Shown in pieces: positions 40,149-50,703 of a stretch of DNA of 64,000 bases. A program made the position numbers and the translations under genes. The stretch's first letter is position 1. The number at the start of each line of letters is the position of its first letter. The stretch is from Choristoneura fumiferana (taxonomy: Eukaryota; Arthropoda; Insecta; Lepidoptera; Tortricidae), in the NCBI RefSeq assembly GCF_025370935.1, contig NC_133500.1:6841996-6905995 (forward strand). The letters run 5' to 3'. The notes beneath the pieces are model-generated. The model was given only the letters and a program-made list of their open reading frames with translations. It ran no database searches and was not told the DNA's origin.

Positions 40149-40735
40149 AGAGTTTAGCCGCGGCTTCGCACGCGTAAACTATTCGATCTGGTACAATTGG
40201 CCGGTGAAATTACTGGCACGTGAGGTATCCCATCTTAGGCCTCTAGGTTGGCAACGCGTCTGCTATACCCCTGGTGTTGCAGATGTTTGTGGGCGGTGGT
40301 GGTCTCTTACCATCAGGAGACCCACACGCTCGTTTGCCATCCAGTCGAATAAAAAAAAATTGAAATTCCAGAATTTTATAAAGGTCCCCTGGGAATTCCC
40401 AAAATGTATAACGTGTGAAATTTCAAGACTTTATCCCTATCCCGTGGGAATATCGGGATAAAAATTAGCCTATGCTTCATTCCAGACGTCTAGCTACCTA
40501 CATACCAAATTTCATGACTCTAAGCCCAGCGGTTGTTATTTCGAGATTTTATCCCTATCCCGTGAAAATATCGGGATAAAAAGTAGCCTATGTGTTATTC
40601 CAGATGTCCAGCAAACTACATACCAAATTTCATCCAAATCCGTTAAGCGGTTTTAGGGTGAAGGGGTAACAAACATACACACACACACGTTACACACAAC
40701 ACACATAAACTTTCGTATTTATAATTTTAGTAGGA
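40149..40735 (-). mobile_element. Helitron-like element interrupted by retroposon L
   Basis: From GCCGCGGCTTCGCACGCGTA at the left to TATTTATAATTTTAGTAGGA at the right (minus-strand 5' TCCTACTAAAATTATAAATA). Two related internal blocks (40411-40545 and 40546-40660) repeat ATCCCTATCCCGTG and ATCGGGATAAAAA. The retroposon at 40200-40360 is nested. Confidence 0.65.
40200..40360 (+). mobile_element. Retroposon family L with A-tail, nested
   Basis: GCCGGTGAAATTACTGGCAC, CATCTTAGGCCTCTAGGTTG, GGTGTTGCAGATGTTTGTGG and CTCGTTTGCCATCCAGTCGA, then an A-run. It matches 19179-19490 on the opposite strand, shorter at the 5' end. Confidence 0.8.
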
Positions 40736-40782
40736 TTATCATTATGATATCAAAAATACTGCTAACGACATTAGGTAAACGT

Positions 40783-40890
40783 CCAAGTGCCCGCCACGTC
40801 AATACCCAATAGATAACACCCTGTTGTCACCTCTATTGCTAATGACATAAAATTAAAGATGCCAGCTATTGGGACAGTGACCAGCACTCG
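40783..40890 (-). repeat. Inverted-pair repeat, right member
   Basis: Complement of 38676-38785 (ATGACATAAAATTAAAGATG, GCTATTGGGACAGTGACCAG). Confidence 0.65.
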
Positions 40891-41554
40891 TACATTTTCC
40901 TTAGCTGTAACTTATTATCCTGTAATTGCTGCTCGCCAGTAGAAATTATGCATAAATTTAATCTCGAAACTACAAATGTAGGTATTAAAAATGTGACAAA
41001 ATGCAAATACTTGTACGCGTTTGTAACGAACTGAGAACCGCTGGGATTAAAGAGGGCGACTGAGTAACTCACCCGTAGTGATGGGACGTTCCGGGATTCT
41101 CAAAATGGTAACGGCATTAGGCATAGTCCCGTGATTTTTTGCCTGTTTTATAAAGAACACATTACCTGGAATAAAAACTGGCGAAAGTGCTTTTTGCAGT
41201 ACACATTGTTCAATGAAACTTGAGCATTAGGTAGTTGTGCTAATTACTGTCAATTGGGTACCTGAACTTTTCTGGAATGGTCCATAGTATATTTTTTATC
41301 GTTAGCCGACTTACTGACTTAAATGTAACTAGCTCACTGCACAGATAGATATTTTATAAACTTGCCTTTAAAAAAAAAATTGAAACTTTATTTCGGTTTG
41401 GTGCGGTTTGGTGAGGTTTTGTGCCTTGGTCTATTTTTTGATGAAAAAAAAGTGGTAGGATTGACAGCTGTCACTTTCCAAATGTCGCCGTAACAACTAT
41501 ATACAAGCAATTATTAATGTCAATATCTGTCACCGGTTCAAAAAATCTTTTTAT

Positions 41555-42349
41555 GATAAAAAACCGGCCAAAAGCGTGTCTGACACGCCCAAAATAGGGT
41601 TCCGTAGCCATTACCACCTACCCGCTTTAGTTCACAGATTTTTGTTCACCATGTTTGTGTAAGTTAAATTAACACTGATTTTCTCTATAAGTGATTTTTT
41701 GTAAATCTTTTGAGAAAATAAATATCTTAAACCATAAAGCATAAACCATTACGAAAAAATTAAGTAATATTTTTCTAAGGATTTCGTATTTTATACGGAA
41801 TCTTCCAAGTTTTGGTATATTTTATACCTTAGGCTGCTATTTAAGAGTAAAACTATTAATAATTCTCAAGCAAACTTAGCCGTTATAGTTTTCCTTGAAA
41901 GTTTGATATGCTTACTACCATCCTGATTTTTTTCAAATTCTTCCACCCACCAGTTTGGATTTTAGAGGGGGAGGACGCTCGATTTTAATGAAAATTTGCA
42001 CTTTAAAGTTGAATATTTCGCAAAAAAATCAATGAATCGAAAAATCGCCTTAGCAACTCTTAGGCTTAAAAGACCTATCCAACGATACCCCACACTATAG
42101 GGTTGGATGAGAAAAAGTATCACCCCCACCTTATGTCTAAAAAAATAAACTAAGTAAAAAAAATGTTTTTATACTTTTTGGTTGTACTATTTTGTCGGCA
42201 TAGCTTACATATATATCCGTGCAAAATTACAGCTTTCTAGCATTGATAGTCTCTGAGCAAAGCCGCGGATGGACGGACAGACAGACAGACAGATATGGCG
42301 AAACTATAAGGGTTCCGTTTTTGCCATTTTGGCTTCGGAACCCTAAAAA
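41555..42349 (+). repeat. GGGTTCCGTAGCC-type repeat, near complete
   Basis: Starts AAAACCGGCCAAAAGCGTGT, then AGGGTTCCGTAGCCATTAC. It includes a G-rich GAGGGGGAGGACGCTCG, ACGATACCCCACACTATAGG and GCCGCGGATGGACGGACAGA. It ends GGGTTCCGTTTTTGCC ... CGGAACCCTAAAAA. An extra segment of about 138 bp (41615-41752) sits between two CCATTAC repeats near the left end. Truncated relatives are at 5890, 52775, 53445 and 59436. No coding capacity; class unknown. Confidence 0.75.
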
Positions 42350-42489
42350 CCGATAATAAACTAAACGGTGTTGTCGATGTCACGCGACAGTCGACAGTCG
42401 CTTGTGGAAGTCATCCAAATGATGATAAAGTCCGTTTGTCTTTCAAGGGGCTTGCTAAAATTTTGCTTTCCGGTACGCGGTTGCTACTA

Positions 42490-42590
42490 CAAATCAAATC
42501 AAAATCAAAATCGTTTATTGTTCAACACAGGTACATGAGATCTTATAGGTAGGTAAGTGTTTGTATCACTATGTCACTATGTCTACAGAA
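42490..42590 (-). mobile_element. LINE 3' end with (ATTTTG)n-like tail
   Basis: Plus strand AAATCAAATCAAAATCAAAA then CGTTTATTGTTCAACACAGG; read on the minus strand this is a 3' UTR ending in a simple repeat. It stops just before the MITE at 42596. Confidence 0.5.
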
Positions 42591-42595
42591 CCTTA

Positions 42596-43125
42596 AGCAG
42601 CGTTTCCACCAGAGATGTGCGAGAATGTATTATAATAATATAATAATAATAATAATAATTTTTATTTCAGATTAAAATCCATAGCTTTGTTAGTAGATAC
42701 AGTCACTCTTATAGACTAAGGGTTAGTAGTACAGTACAAGTCCTATATAAACGACGTAAGTCTGTCAACGACCGGTGCATGTAGGCTCAGCCAATGTTTG
42801 TTATTGGCTGTCCCAACGGTGAGCGACCGTGCTCAGGATGCGGTTGAGGCTGGCGCGCACGCGCTGCATCGCCGCGGCGCAGCGCTTACGCATAATAGCG
42901 TGGAACCCGTCGATACGCACGCACGCAATGCACGCAATGCAGTATTGCGAGGAATATGTTTTTCATTAACCAATAGAAACCCTTCATTTACCTCGCCTCG
43001 CTCCGCTCAGCTGTTTCCACCAGAGATGTGCTGTGCGAGGATGTGTAAATGAAGCGTTTCTATTGGTTAATGAAAAACACATCGCTCGCAACACATCCTC
43101 GCACATTATTGGTGGAAACGCTGCT
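42596..43125. mobile_element. PIF/Harbinger-like MITE (TTA target) with a nested LINE
   Basis: The ends AGCAGCGTTTCCACCAGAGA and, inverted, AGCAGCGTTTCCACCAATAA are flanked by TTA (42593-42595, 43126-43128). The internal CATTAACCAATAGAAAC blocks occur inverted on the two arms. A LINE 3' end (42636-42925) interrupts the left arm. A second family member is at 46785-47553. Confidence 0.75.
42636..42925 (-). mobile_element. LINE 3' end with (AAT)n tail
   Basis: The minus strand encodes AIMRKRCAAAMQRVRASLNR then ILSTVAHRWDSQ and a stop, a basic C-terminus. It is followed by a UTR and an (AAT)n tail (plus strand ATAATAATAATAATAATTTT). A related tail is nested in a SINE at 50789-50988. GTATT repeats at both borders are a likely target duplication. 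Confidence 0.65.
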
Positions 43126-43129
43126 TTAG

Positions 43130-44985
43130 CTTAGTTAGCTATGGATTTGGCCATACTGGTCATCTGCAAATGCATTGGCAGCTGAAAATGCTTGAAAAAC
43201 TGTATAGGTACTTAAAAAAATATCCTCTGTTCTGGAGAACATTCACGAGATTATTGGAGATTAAATATAAAAGGATTTTGCTGAGCCCGGGAAAATTGTG
43301 ATCAGCACATCACTACTACCCACACATTATAAATGCAAAACCGAGACAGTCTTCCTGCGAATTTATAAAATTACGCCTCAGCAGGAAAAGCTACGTTTCA
43401 TGTTCTAACAAAATTTGTAATGTAATTTAATTTTATTACAAGTGTCATAACTTAAAGACGACAGCTGTAACGGCGCATTGCCAAAGAGAATGTATCTGTG
43501 ATTAGTTCAGAGGACATCTAGACACGCGGTGAACTGGCGGGCAGCACCATGTGTAATTTTACCCGAAGCATTTGGAGCCACTTTTGGCCCTCTCATAATT
43601 CAATAACTATTTCTCATAAACATGTCAAATTAGGCTCATATATTGAGACTTGCGAGTTGCTATGTGCTTCAAATTTCATATACACACCTTAAACAGTTAT
43701 TTAGATATTAACGTCCAAAAATCGTAATTTTTATCACTGACTCGCTTAGAGATCAAAACTCTAACCCACTTCCAGATGACCTAGAAAGTTCAAATTGGGC
43801 ATCCAGATAGGTAGTTGGGTGAAAACAAAGGAATAAATCAAAAACTAGTACATTTTTATCATTTTATTATAATTTTTCAATTTATTGATTCTATTGGGAA
43901 GGATCACTTAAGTTCTTATATAGTGCCTGTAACTTATTTATACTTATTTATTATAGTGCTTTTATTTTATTATTGTTTGTACAACAATGTAATGTATAAA
44001 TATGTAATGTGTAAATATGTAATGTATTAAATCTCATCCAAATCCGTCCAACAATAACAGCGTTTAAGAGTAAATTATAAATAGACCCGCACACAAATTT
44101 GCATTTGCAAGATAAGAGCAGCATTCGCTATAGTTTGAACAAAAACTTTAACCACGATTTTTTCCCTCGACCATCCTAGAAGACAAATATAAAACCGTAA
44201 CACTACGATACACTATCATCTAAACTTAACCCCCCTACTGCCCTTTTGGATACCAATAACTTTAAGGTCCAAAGGTACTTAAGGACAGACCCTAATACCG
44301 CAAATGTCGGAGCGCTAGGTACGATCACACGTCTGCATGGTAAAATTCAAATTGCGCGGAGTAAGGCCCCAGTGGGCTGTTAACGGGTTGACTTGCAATA
44401 GTTCTGTTTTACTGGTGTTGTTTGGTATAAGTTAAGAAATATAAGTTTGTTTTATTTGAGAACAGTAAGTTATGCACTCATTTCAGCTTTGAGAATGAAC
44501 TCGTAAAGTGTTTGAAACGCGATAGCATTTCGTGACATTAAAAATGATATGACACTTTGACAGTGGCAGGAAGTGTTATCCTTGAGTGTCATTCTTGACA
44601 GTTCACTAAGTTACTTCACCACAGATAAAAAATAAAATAATACTCAACATAGGTACGCATTAGATCAAATTTATGAAAAAAGCATTGGTGTGGCATAACT
44701 AGGACGCACGTGAACGCACTCATCTTTAAAAAAGATTTCTGAAATTATCGAAACTAGTCGGACCGTTCCCGATTTATAATCGTGAGTTGAACTGTTTAAT
44801 ATAATAATGACTATAATAATGTAGTTCAGCAAATCGCCTTTAACATAAACCAAACACCTAAAGATAATGCTAAATTGAACAGACCAAACTATAAGCATAC
44901 AGATAAGTTTCATATCTCACGGCATTTGCAAATACACGTGCTCTATATAAAAAATCTACTTTCCGATCAAATGCGGAATAAGACG
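43130..44985. other. No gene seen
   Basis: AT-rich. At 43985-44030 there are short units of ATATGTAATGTATAA type. 43600-43850 and 44030-44080 have the feel of old nonautonomous elements (CATCCAAATCCGTCCAACAA), but no partner was found. Confidence 0.4.
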
Positions 44986-44989
44986 GGTA

Positions 44990-45390
44990 CTTTTTAGGAA
45001 TCTGTTTCGAAATCAAATAAGTTTTTGTTAAAAAAATAATTTTTAATACAAACATTTTTGCAGACTGTACTTTTTGTTGACTGTACGTTCATCCAAACTA
45101 CATTTCGTACCAAATTTCAGTCGATCCCATAAACCGTTGAGGAGTGCCGCCCTGCAGAGACGATCCTGCCAACACCGCCAGGACGTCACTGCCGAATTCC
45201 CGGAAGAGGGTCAAATTTAACTTGCAATATTTGACCCAAATAAATTAACGAACAGGGCAAGTTAAATAAAAGCTTGCAAAAAAAGGGACCCTTAAAGAAT
45301 CACTTTGTTTTCCGTCTGTCTGTCTTTCTGTCTGTCAAGACGCTTTTTTTCAGGAACGCGTAGAAAGTATCCAGGTAACATTTTTATTAA
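44990..45390 (+). repeat. Unclassified repeat Z, copy 2, joined to a CTGT-rich repeat
   Basis: CATCCAAACTACATTTCGTA, CCGTTGAGGAGTGCCGCCCT, GAGACGATCCTGCC and AATAAAAGCTTGC match 36395-36720. From 45290, GGGACCCTTAAAGAATCACT and CCGTCTGTCTGTCTTTCTGT resemble 20318-20420. Confidence 0.6.
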
Positions 45391-45403
45391 TAATAATATC
45401 TAG

Positions 45404-45556
45404 GATTCCTCATGATGTTTTCAATCACCCTAAAACTCGTGGTAAATTTCAAATGTAATTTCGCACGTTTCGAAAAACTCAGAGATGCGGGCCGAGGTTT
45501 GAACCCACGATCTGCTTGAGAGGCAATAGGTCCAACCACTAAGGCCACCACGGCTC
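45404..45556 (-). mobile_element. SINE family A, head half
   Basis: The minus strand has GAGCCGTGGTGGCCTTAGTG, GTGGGTTCAAACCTCGGCCC (B box) and the body to the CATCATGAGGAATCC region. The 3' tail is lost. Confidence 0.8.
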
Positions 45557-45883
45557 GTTTTAGACCTAGATGAAATTTGGCAAATACTTCCCGTTTGGGA
45601 TTACAGTCGGATGCAACTTAAAGTTAAGCAAGGAAGCTACAAAGAAATGGCAAATTTGTCTGCGGAACAATAATGCACAAAGGACTGCAGTCTAATGCGA
45701 TAAGACGGCATACAAAACTTGGAGGCGGTAGGTACATTGAGTCACGGTAGCGCAGCGACTAGATATTATCAGTATTGAGTATCTTATAAGACATTTATGG
45801 TTTTCATATATTCCATGCAACACATCATAGATAATAATATAAATAACAATATCAAATAATAATTATAACGGAATCCATACTAA

Positions 45884-46068
45884 TATTATAAATGTGAAAG
45901 TGTGTTTGTACGTTTGTCTGACTTTCTCGTCGAAACAGAGCGACGAACTGACGTGATTTTTGGCATAGAGATAGTTTACGGGCCAGAGAGTGACATAGGC
46001 TACTTTTTATCCCGGGAAAATGCACATATATAACCGAATTCCACGAGGACGAAGCCACGGGCATCTAG
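45884..46068 (+). mobile_element. Helitron-like nonautonomous element with both ends
   Basis: Starts TCCATACTAATATTATAAAT and ends GGGCATCTAG. The base before is A and the base after is T, as expected for Helitron insertion between A and T. It includes TCGTCGAAACAGAGCGACGA, GTGACATAGGCTACTTTTTA and CGAGGACGAAGCC. At 185 bp it is short, with an internal loss before the end compared with typical members. Confidence 0.72.
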
Positions 46069-46069
46069 T

Positions 46070-46700
46070 ATACAATAAATTTAAGATTAACAAAAATATA
46101 ATCAATAATAGGTACATTAAAGATTAATTACGAGTACCGCTTCTGAAGCACAGTGCATTTGAGCATTCCAGCCCCGCATTTTTTTGTTCATGCAACAAAA
46201 TCTCTACTTCTAAACGCAATTTATGCTCAGGTCAAAATAACTCGTCAAAGGATGCTCCAATGTGATAGAAGTCTACGATTATTCCATCTGTTTGACCTGT
46301 TTGACGAATAAATTAATATTTGTGGTCTACCATTGTCTCAAGTGAAATATTTCCTAGAAGCCACCTCCTCCATATATTCTTTTCGCACATCTTGCTGCAA
46401 AGACATTCGCAAAGTAAGGCAATTTCTGAAAAGTGAACGAATCCTTTGGGGCTGTACATTGTTTCGGTCGTACTGAGATTATGAGGGGGGGGGGGGGATT
46501 AAATAATCATTTTCCCCTTGAAATGGGGACAATAGAAATTTTGGGACATGGCCAGGTTTAAATGGAACTTTAGCGTCATGCAATATAATAGAATATCTCT
46601 GTACATTATTCGACTTGACTTCGTTAAATGGAGCGAGTAGGTTTTATTTGTCTTTATCCATTTTAAAGTGCCCATAAATGAGATAACTGCTGCAGTCTAA
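46070..46700. other. No gene seen; poly-G run
   Basis: AT-rich, with a G run at about 46485-46498. No repeat family recognised. Confidence 0.4.
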
Positions 46701-46706
46701 AATTTG

Positions 46707-46781
46707 AGGCCGGGCTCACACTTCTGAGTTATCAAGAAATTATGTGCAAAATTACATTTGACATTTATAATAAGCTTTAGG
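46707..46781 (+). mobile_element. SINE family A, short decayed piece
   Basis: GAGGCCGGGCTCACACTTCT and ATTACATTTGACATTTATAA correspond to the segment just after the B box. Confidence 0.55.
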
Positions 46782-46784
46782 ATG

Positions 46785-47553
46785 TGTTTCTACCTGAGAT
46801 GTGCGAGGATGGTGTTGCGAGAAATGTATTTGTCAATTTTTTTTTACCAAAAAATGTAAACGACTTCAAAAACCTTGAACATAATTTTCTACTAGTTTGA
46901 AGTCAGTGCCTCAGCATGAGCCAGCAGGAGTGGAACTATAGTCGTCTACCTCACCTACATACTATATTATTATATTGGGCTTCAATTACTCCTGCTGGCT
47001 CGTGCTGAGGCACCGACTTCAAACTAGTAGAAAATTATTTTGAAGGTTTTTGAAGTAGGTTCAATTATTTGTAAAAAAAAATTTTCATAGTTTTTAATGA
47101 TTTGTAGCCAAAGTGCATCTCAAAATGATTCCATTAAGCTAAAACACAGCATAGTTATATCATTTTATAACAGAGTACCGGTACCTACGGTCTTCTATAT
47201 CAGGGTCCAGTTCATCAAATGATACTTTCTGAATGTAAATACTTGATTTGATGTTAAAAATGCCAAAATCGCTATAGGTGTGCTTTAAAAATTTGAGGGT
47301 TACCCTCGATTTCTCTAACATCTCATCACCAGATCCTGACTTGGTGTCAATGGGACCATCTCGGAAGTATGTCCTTTAGAACTAAAAAATAATTTTGAAA
47401 TTCGGCCCACGATTGGCCGAGTTATCGCGTAACAAAAATACAAAAAAAACATATACTCGAATTGAGAACCTCCTCCTTTTTTGAAGTCGGTTAATAAACC
47501 AATAGAAATGCTTCATTTACCTAGCCTCGCTCAGCACATCTCTGGTGGAAACA
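46785..47553. mobile_element. MITE of the 42596 family split by a second element
   Basis: The left end GTTTCTACCTGAGATGTGCG and the right end CGCTCAGCACATCTCTGGTG, then GAAACAGCT, are those of the MITE at 42596. Between them (about 46840-47493) lies an element whose right end is GAGAACCTCCTCCTTTTTTG plus AAGTCGGTTAA, a widespread lepidopteran repeat end. Its left part contains inverted blocks (CTACTAGTTTGAAGTCAGTG / CACCGACTTCAAACTAGTAG). Confidence 0.65.
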
Positions 47554-47554
47554 G

Positions 47555-47731
47555 CTCGGCTCCCTCGAGAACTGTGCATTTTTCCGGGATAAAAAGTAGC
47601 CTATGTCACTCTCGCTGGCCCATAAACTATCTCTATGCCAAAAATCACGACGATCCTTCGCTCCGTTTCGACATCAAAGACGGGCAAACATACAAACACA
47701 CACACTTTTGCATTTATAATATTAGTATGGA
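47555..47731 (-). mobile_element. Helitron-like element, 5' part
   Basis: On the minus strand it begins TCCATACTAATATTATAAAT at 47731 and passes through CATAGGCTACTTTTTATCCC to an AATGCACAG region; the 3' end is lost at the MITE border. The 118-codon frame at 47481-47837 spans both elements and is not a gene. Confidence 0.7.
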
Positions 47732-48210
47732 TGCATGTAGGTACTACAAAACAAAAGAAGTCACTACACCATTACGCGAAATACTCAAAAAAAAAATCTT
47801 TTGCTTTTATTTAGGGGTTGCAACCAAGTCAGCTTGAACGTTAAGACACTATTTACGAGCAAGTGTGATTAAAAGTAAATGTTTTGCGTAAAAAAGTTAA
47901 TATCTTTAAAAGCTCCAAAAATTTAGCATACAATCTGCTTGGAAAACTTCAAACATTTTACGATCACACTAGAGACATTTTATAGTTCATTCTCTCAGCC
48001 CGCATTTGAAAACATGAACCGGTTTAACCGCAGACTGCTCGTAAAATAATGCTCATAAATAAGCTGTTTCCCATGCACCGCTGGTTGTTGTTTCTTATTA
48101 AATTCATTTAAACGTTTGATGGACTGTGAATAACTTGCGGACCAAATAATGAACTAGTACAGAGCTTTGCACACGTGCAAAATAAACGGTTTACTAATGT
48201 TTCGGACAAA

Positions 48211-48421
48211 AACGTTTGGCAACCTGTTTCATTTCGCAACTTTTCATTTCCCAACTGTTAAATATTTCTGAAACTGTAAATATATCAGGATTTTTATAAA
48301 AGTAACCTAACCGAACCTAAAGGGTTCTACACGATGGCCCTGAAATAAATCCTGAAATATTTACAGTTTTAGAGTTTGCGAAATGAAAAGTTGCGAAATG
48401 AAACAGGTTGCCAAACGTTAC
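48211..48421. mobile_element. Foldback element
   Basis: AACGTTTGGCAACCTGTTTC and ATTTCGCAACTTTTCATTTC are matched inverted at 48373-48418. The inner segments (AAACTGTAAATATATCAGGA) also pair. Loop about 50 bases. Confidence 0.7.
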
Positions 48422-48479
48422 GTTGCGAAAAGGCAGTACTCGAAAATAAATAGGCAAGTTTGTATATCAATACCATTTA

Positions 48480-48960
48480 ATAGCCCCCGACGCTAAAAAG
48501 AAGAGTTTTATAAGTTTGTCTGTCCGATCTGTCTGTCTGTGACACCATAGGCGTAGCTCTCAAGAGATGGATCGATGTCAATGCCTTTTTCTTTTCACTA
48601 GAAAGTTTGTTTTTAAATTATGACAAAAATTTGTTCAGCTGTTGTTGAGATATTGAGCTTCAAAATGACAATGTTGGTGGTTTTTCAATTTTTCGAGGTT
48701 AGTTCACACTGACCCAACTATTTTGACGAGGTACAAGGGCGTGTTCACAAAAAAGTGTACCCATTCTTTTTTCAAAATTTTTGGAAAATATGGTTTTTCC
48801 TACTCAGAATCAAAAGCACAATCGATTCCGATGATTTAAAAAATGTCCCAAATCCCAATCGGAAATGACAACCCCGAACCCCACCCCACCCTTCCCCAAA
48901 CCACCTTATGAAGTCATCTTTAACGTAAAAAGTAAAACAATGCAACCTACTGAGTGACTA
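48480..48960 (+). repeat. Unclassified nonautonomous repeat
   Basis: AGCCCCCGACGCTAAAAAGA, GTCTGTCCGATCTGTCTGTC and CTCAAGAGATGGATCGATG have the style of lepidopteran dispersed repeats. No second copy in the window; limits unknown. Confidence 0.35.
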
Positions 48961-49291
48961 ACTGAACAAACTAGCTATAAAACGCCAAATACTCTTTAAA
49001 ACAAAACAAAAGCCTATCTCCATCATAGGACACAATTCCCACCTTTATACAACTCCACAGTGACTGTGAAACTAAAACATGAATATAAGTTATTTCACGT
49101 CATCTATAACACGGTTATGAACTTTGCACTTAAGAAAGAAATCGAGTTTTTGCGGTAGCTCCGAAGTTGTGGGTAGTTTGACATTGATTTGTATGGCATA
49201 TTTTGACGCTCTCTATGGAGGGAAAGTTTTGCCATGGGTTTTAGGCTGATTGTACTTGTGACCCTGTTTTTATTAAATTCAAACTAGGGCT

Positions 49292-49538
49292 GTCAGAGCG
49301 TTTTCAGATTAAAGGATCCGATATCGGTATCGGACGCCGATACCGACATCGGGGCAAGTAAAATGTATGATGATGATGATGATGTCCTCCATGTCGTGTC
49401 CAACAAAAATGTACGAAATATGTACCTGTCTTTCAAATTATCCGATCCGATATCGGATCATATTTCGTACATTTTACTTGCCCCGATATCGTATTGGCGT
49501 CCGATAACTACCAATATCGGATCGGATAACCTGAAAAC
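49292..49538. mobile_element. Foldback element with CCGATATCGG-rich arms
   Basis: The left arm GATCCGATATCGGTATCGGA with GGCAAGTAAAATGTA is matched inverted by TACATTTTACTTGCCCCGAT and CCAATATCGGATCGGATAAC. A (GAT)n run sits at 49366-49383. The arms include self-complementary CCGATATCGG-type blocks. It directly abuts the MITE at 49539. Confidence 0.7.
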
Positions 49539-49780
49539 TATACTTCGTTTTTTTAGCATTAGAAAAAGAGTAAAGAATCTTGGCGAGTCTTTTATTGAAA
49601 AACGTTTTTAAAAAAACAGTAACTTTTACTTATGATACCAAAATAATGTAAATGATCATATTATTATGTTGTTGCTAATTGGTACATATTCGCTGTGACT
49701 TATTTTTTTAAAATGTTTTTCAATAAAAAGACACGTCAAGATTGCTTACCTTCTTACTAATGCTAAAAAAACGAAGTATA
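49539..49780. mobile_element. MITE with TATACTTCGTTTTTTTAGC ends, copy 2
   Basis: Same ends and internal layout as 10863-11089: GCATTAGAAA, then AAGACACGTCAAGATTGCTT on the right arm. About 242 bp. The frame at 49363-49611 crosses the border of two elements and is meaningless. Confidence 0.75.
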
Positions 49781-49927
49781 TTGTTTACCTACGGCATCGC
49801 ATGCGTAAACCATTATATAACTAGCAGTTGAATTGGAATTCCGAAAAATAACTTAAAACCAATGGGAATTCCCAATAGTTACACAGACAGTGGATTTCAT
49901 TGACGTTATGTTAAAAACTCGGCTTAG

Positions 49928-50107
49928 TGTTTTTTTTTTATTTTACTGGATGGCAAACGAGCAAGTGGGTCTCCTGATGGTAAGAGATCTCCACCGCCCA
50001 TAGACACCTGCAACACCGGGGGATTGTAGATTCGTTGCCAACCTAGAGGCTTAAGATGGGGGGGTATCAGTGCCAGTAATTTCACCGGCTGTGAAGTAAT
50101 TTCACCG
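49928..50107 (-). mobile_element. Retroposon family L, 3' end
   Basis: The minus strand ends CGTTTGCCATCCAGTAAAAT then an A-run (plus-strand T at 49929). It includes CTAGGTTGGCAACGAATCTA-like sequence. The GTAATTTCACCGGC motif appears twice (50078 and 50096), a small internal duplication. Confidence 0.75.
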
Positions 50108-50147
50108 GCGGCGGAAGTGTAGGTATTATAAAATACTATTTTTGGGT

Positions 50148-50420
50148 CCCCGTGTCTATCCCGGTGTGGTGTCGGGTTAGAATTATACCTCTCCATTTGT
50201 TCCGTGGATGTCGTAAGAGGCGACACATGATATCGGTTAAGGTAGGTATACCGTAGGCGACAGGATAGCAACCTGTCACTATTGTACATTTTTTGACAAA
50301 CTTTAAATCTAAAATTGCTAAAAGTGGCTTCGAAGCGGTAACGTTTCGTGTGCTCTGCTTACCTTTGACAGTGCGTGATGTTTGTGTGTGTGTATGTGTG
50401 TGTGTGTGCTGGTAGGTACT
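50148..50420 (+). mobile_element. LINE internal fragment followed by (GT)n
   Basis: GTGGTGTCGGGTTAGAATTA, CCGTGGATGTCGTAAGAGGC, GCGACAGGATAGCAACCTGT and GAAGCGGTAACGTTTCGTGT form a block common in lepidopteran LINEs. It leads into a TGTGTGTG run (50380-50408). Frames are broken. Confidence 0.5.
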
Positions 50421-50703
50421 AAAACTGAAACAAACTGTAACTGAACGGACCTGTTTCACCTGTGATGTCGTTTCTGTATGAAAAAAAAAGGATTTGCTAA
50501 CAGTAACAAAAAAATGTTACCGTAAACTGGGTTACTTTGATTCACGGGGTGACTTTGATAAAAACTTCCATTTTACTTTTAAATACGAATCTCTGTGTTG
50601 GTAATACCGATAGTAGGAAGTAGGTACCCCACGTAAAGTCTGGAAGTTGGTCGAATTTAACTTGCAAGATTTGACTACAGACAGACAGACAGACAACGGG
50701 ACT

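Noticed and set aside
42860..42930. CpG-rich patch considered as a promoter island
   Set aside because: It is the coding end of a LINE on the minus strand.
47481..47837. 118-codon plus frame
   Set aside because: Crosses from a MITE end into a Helitron-like element in antisense.
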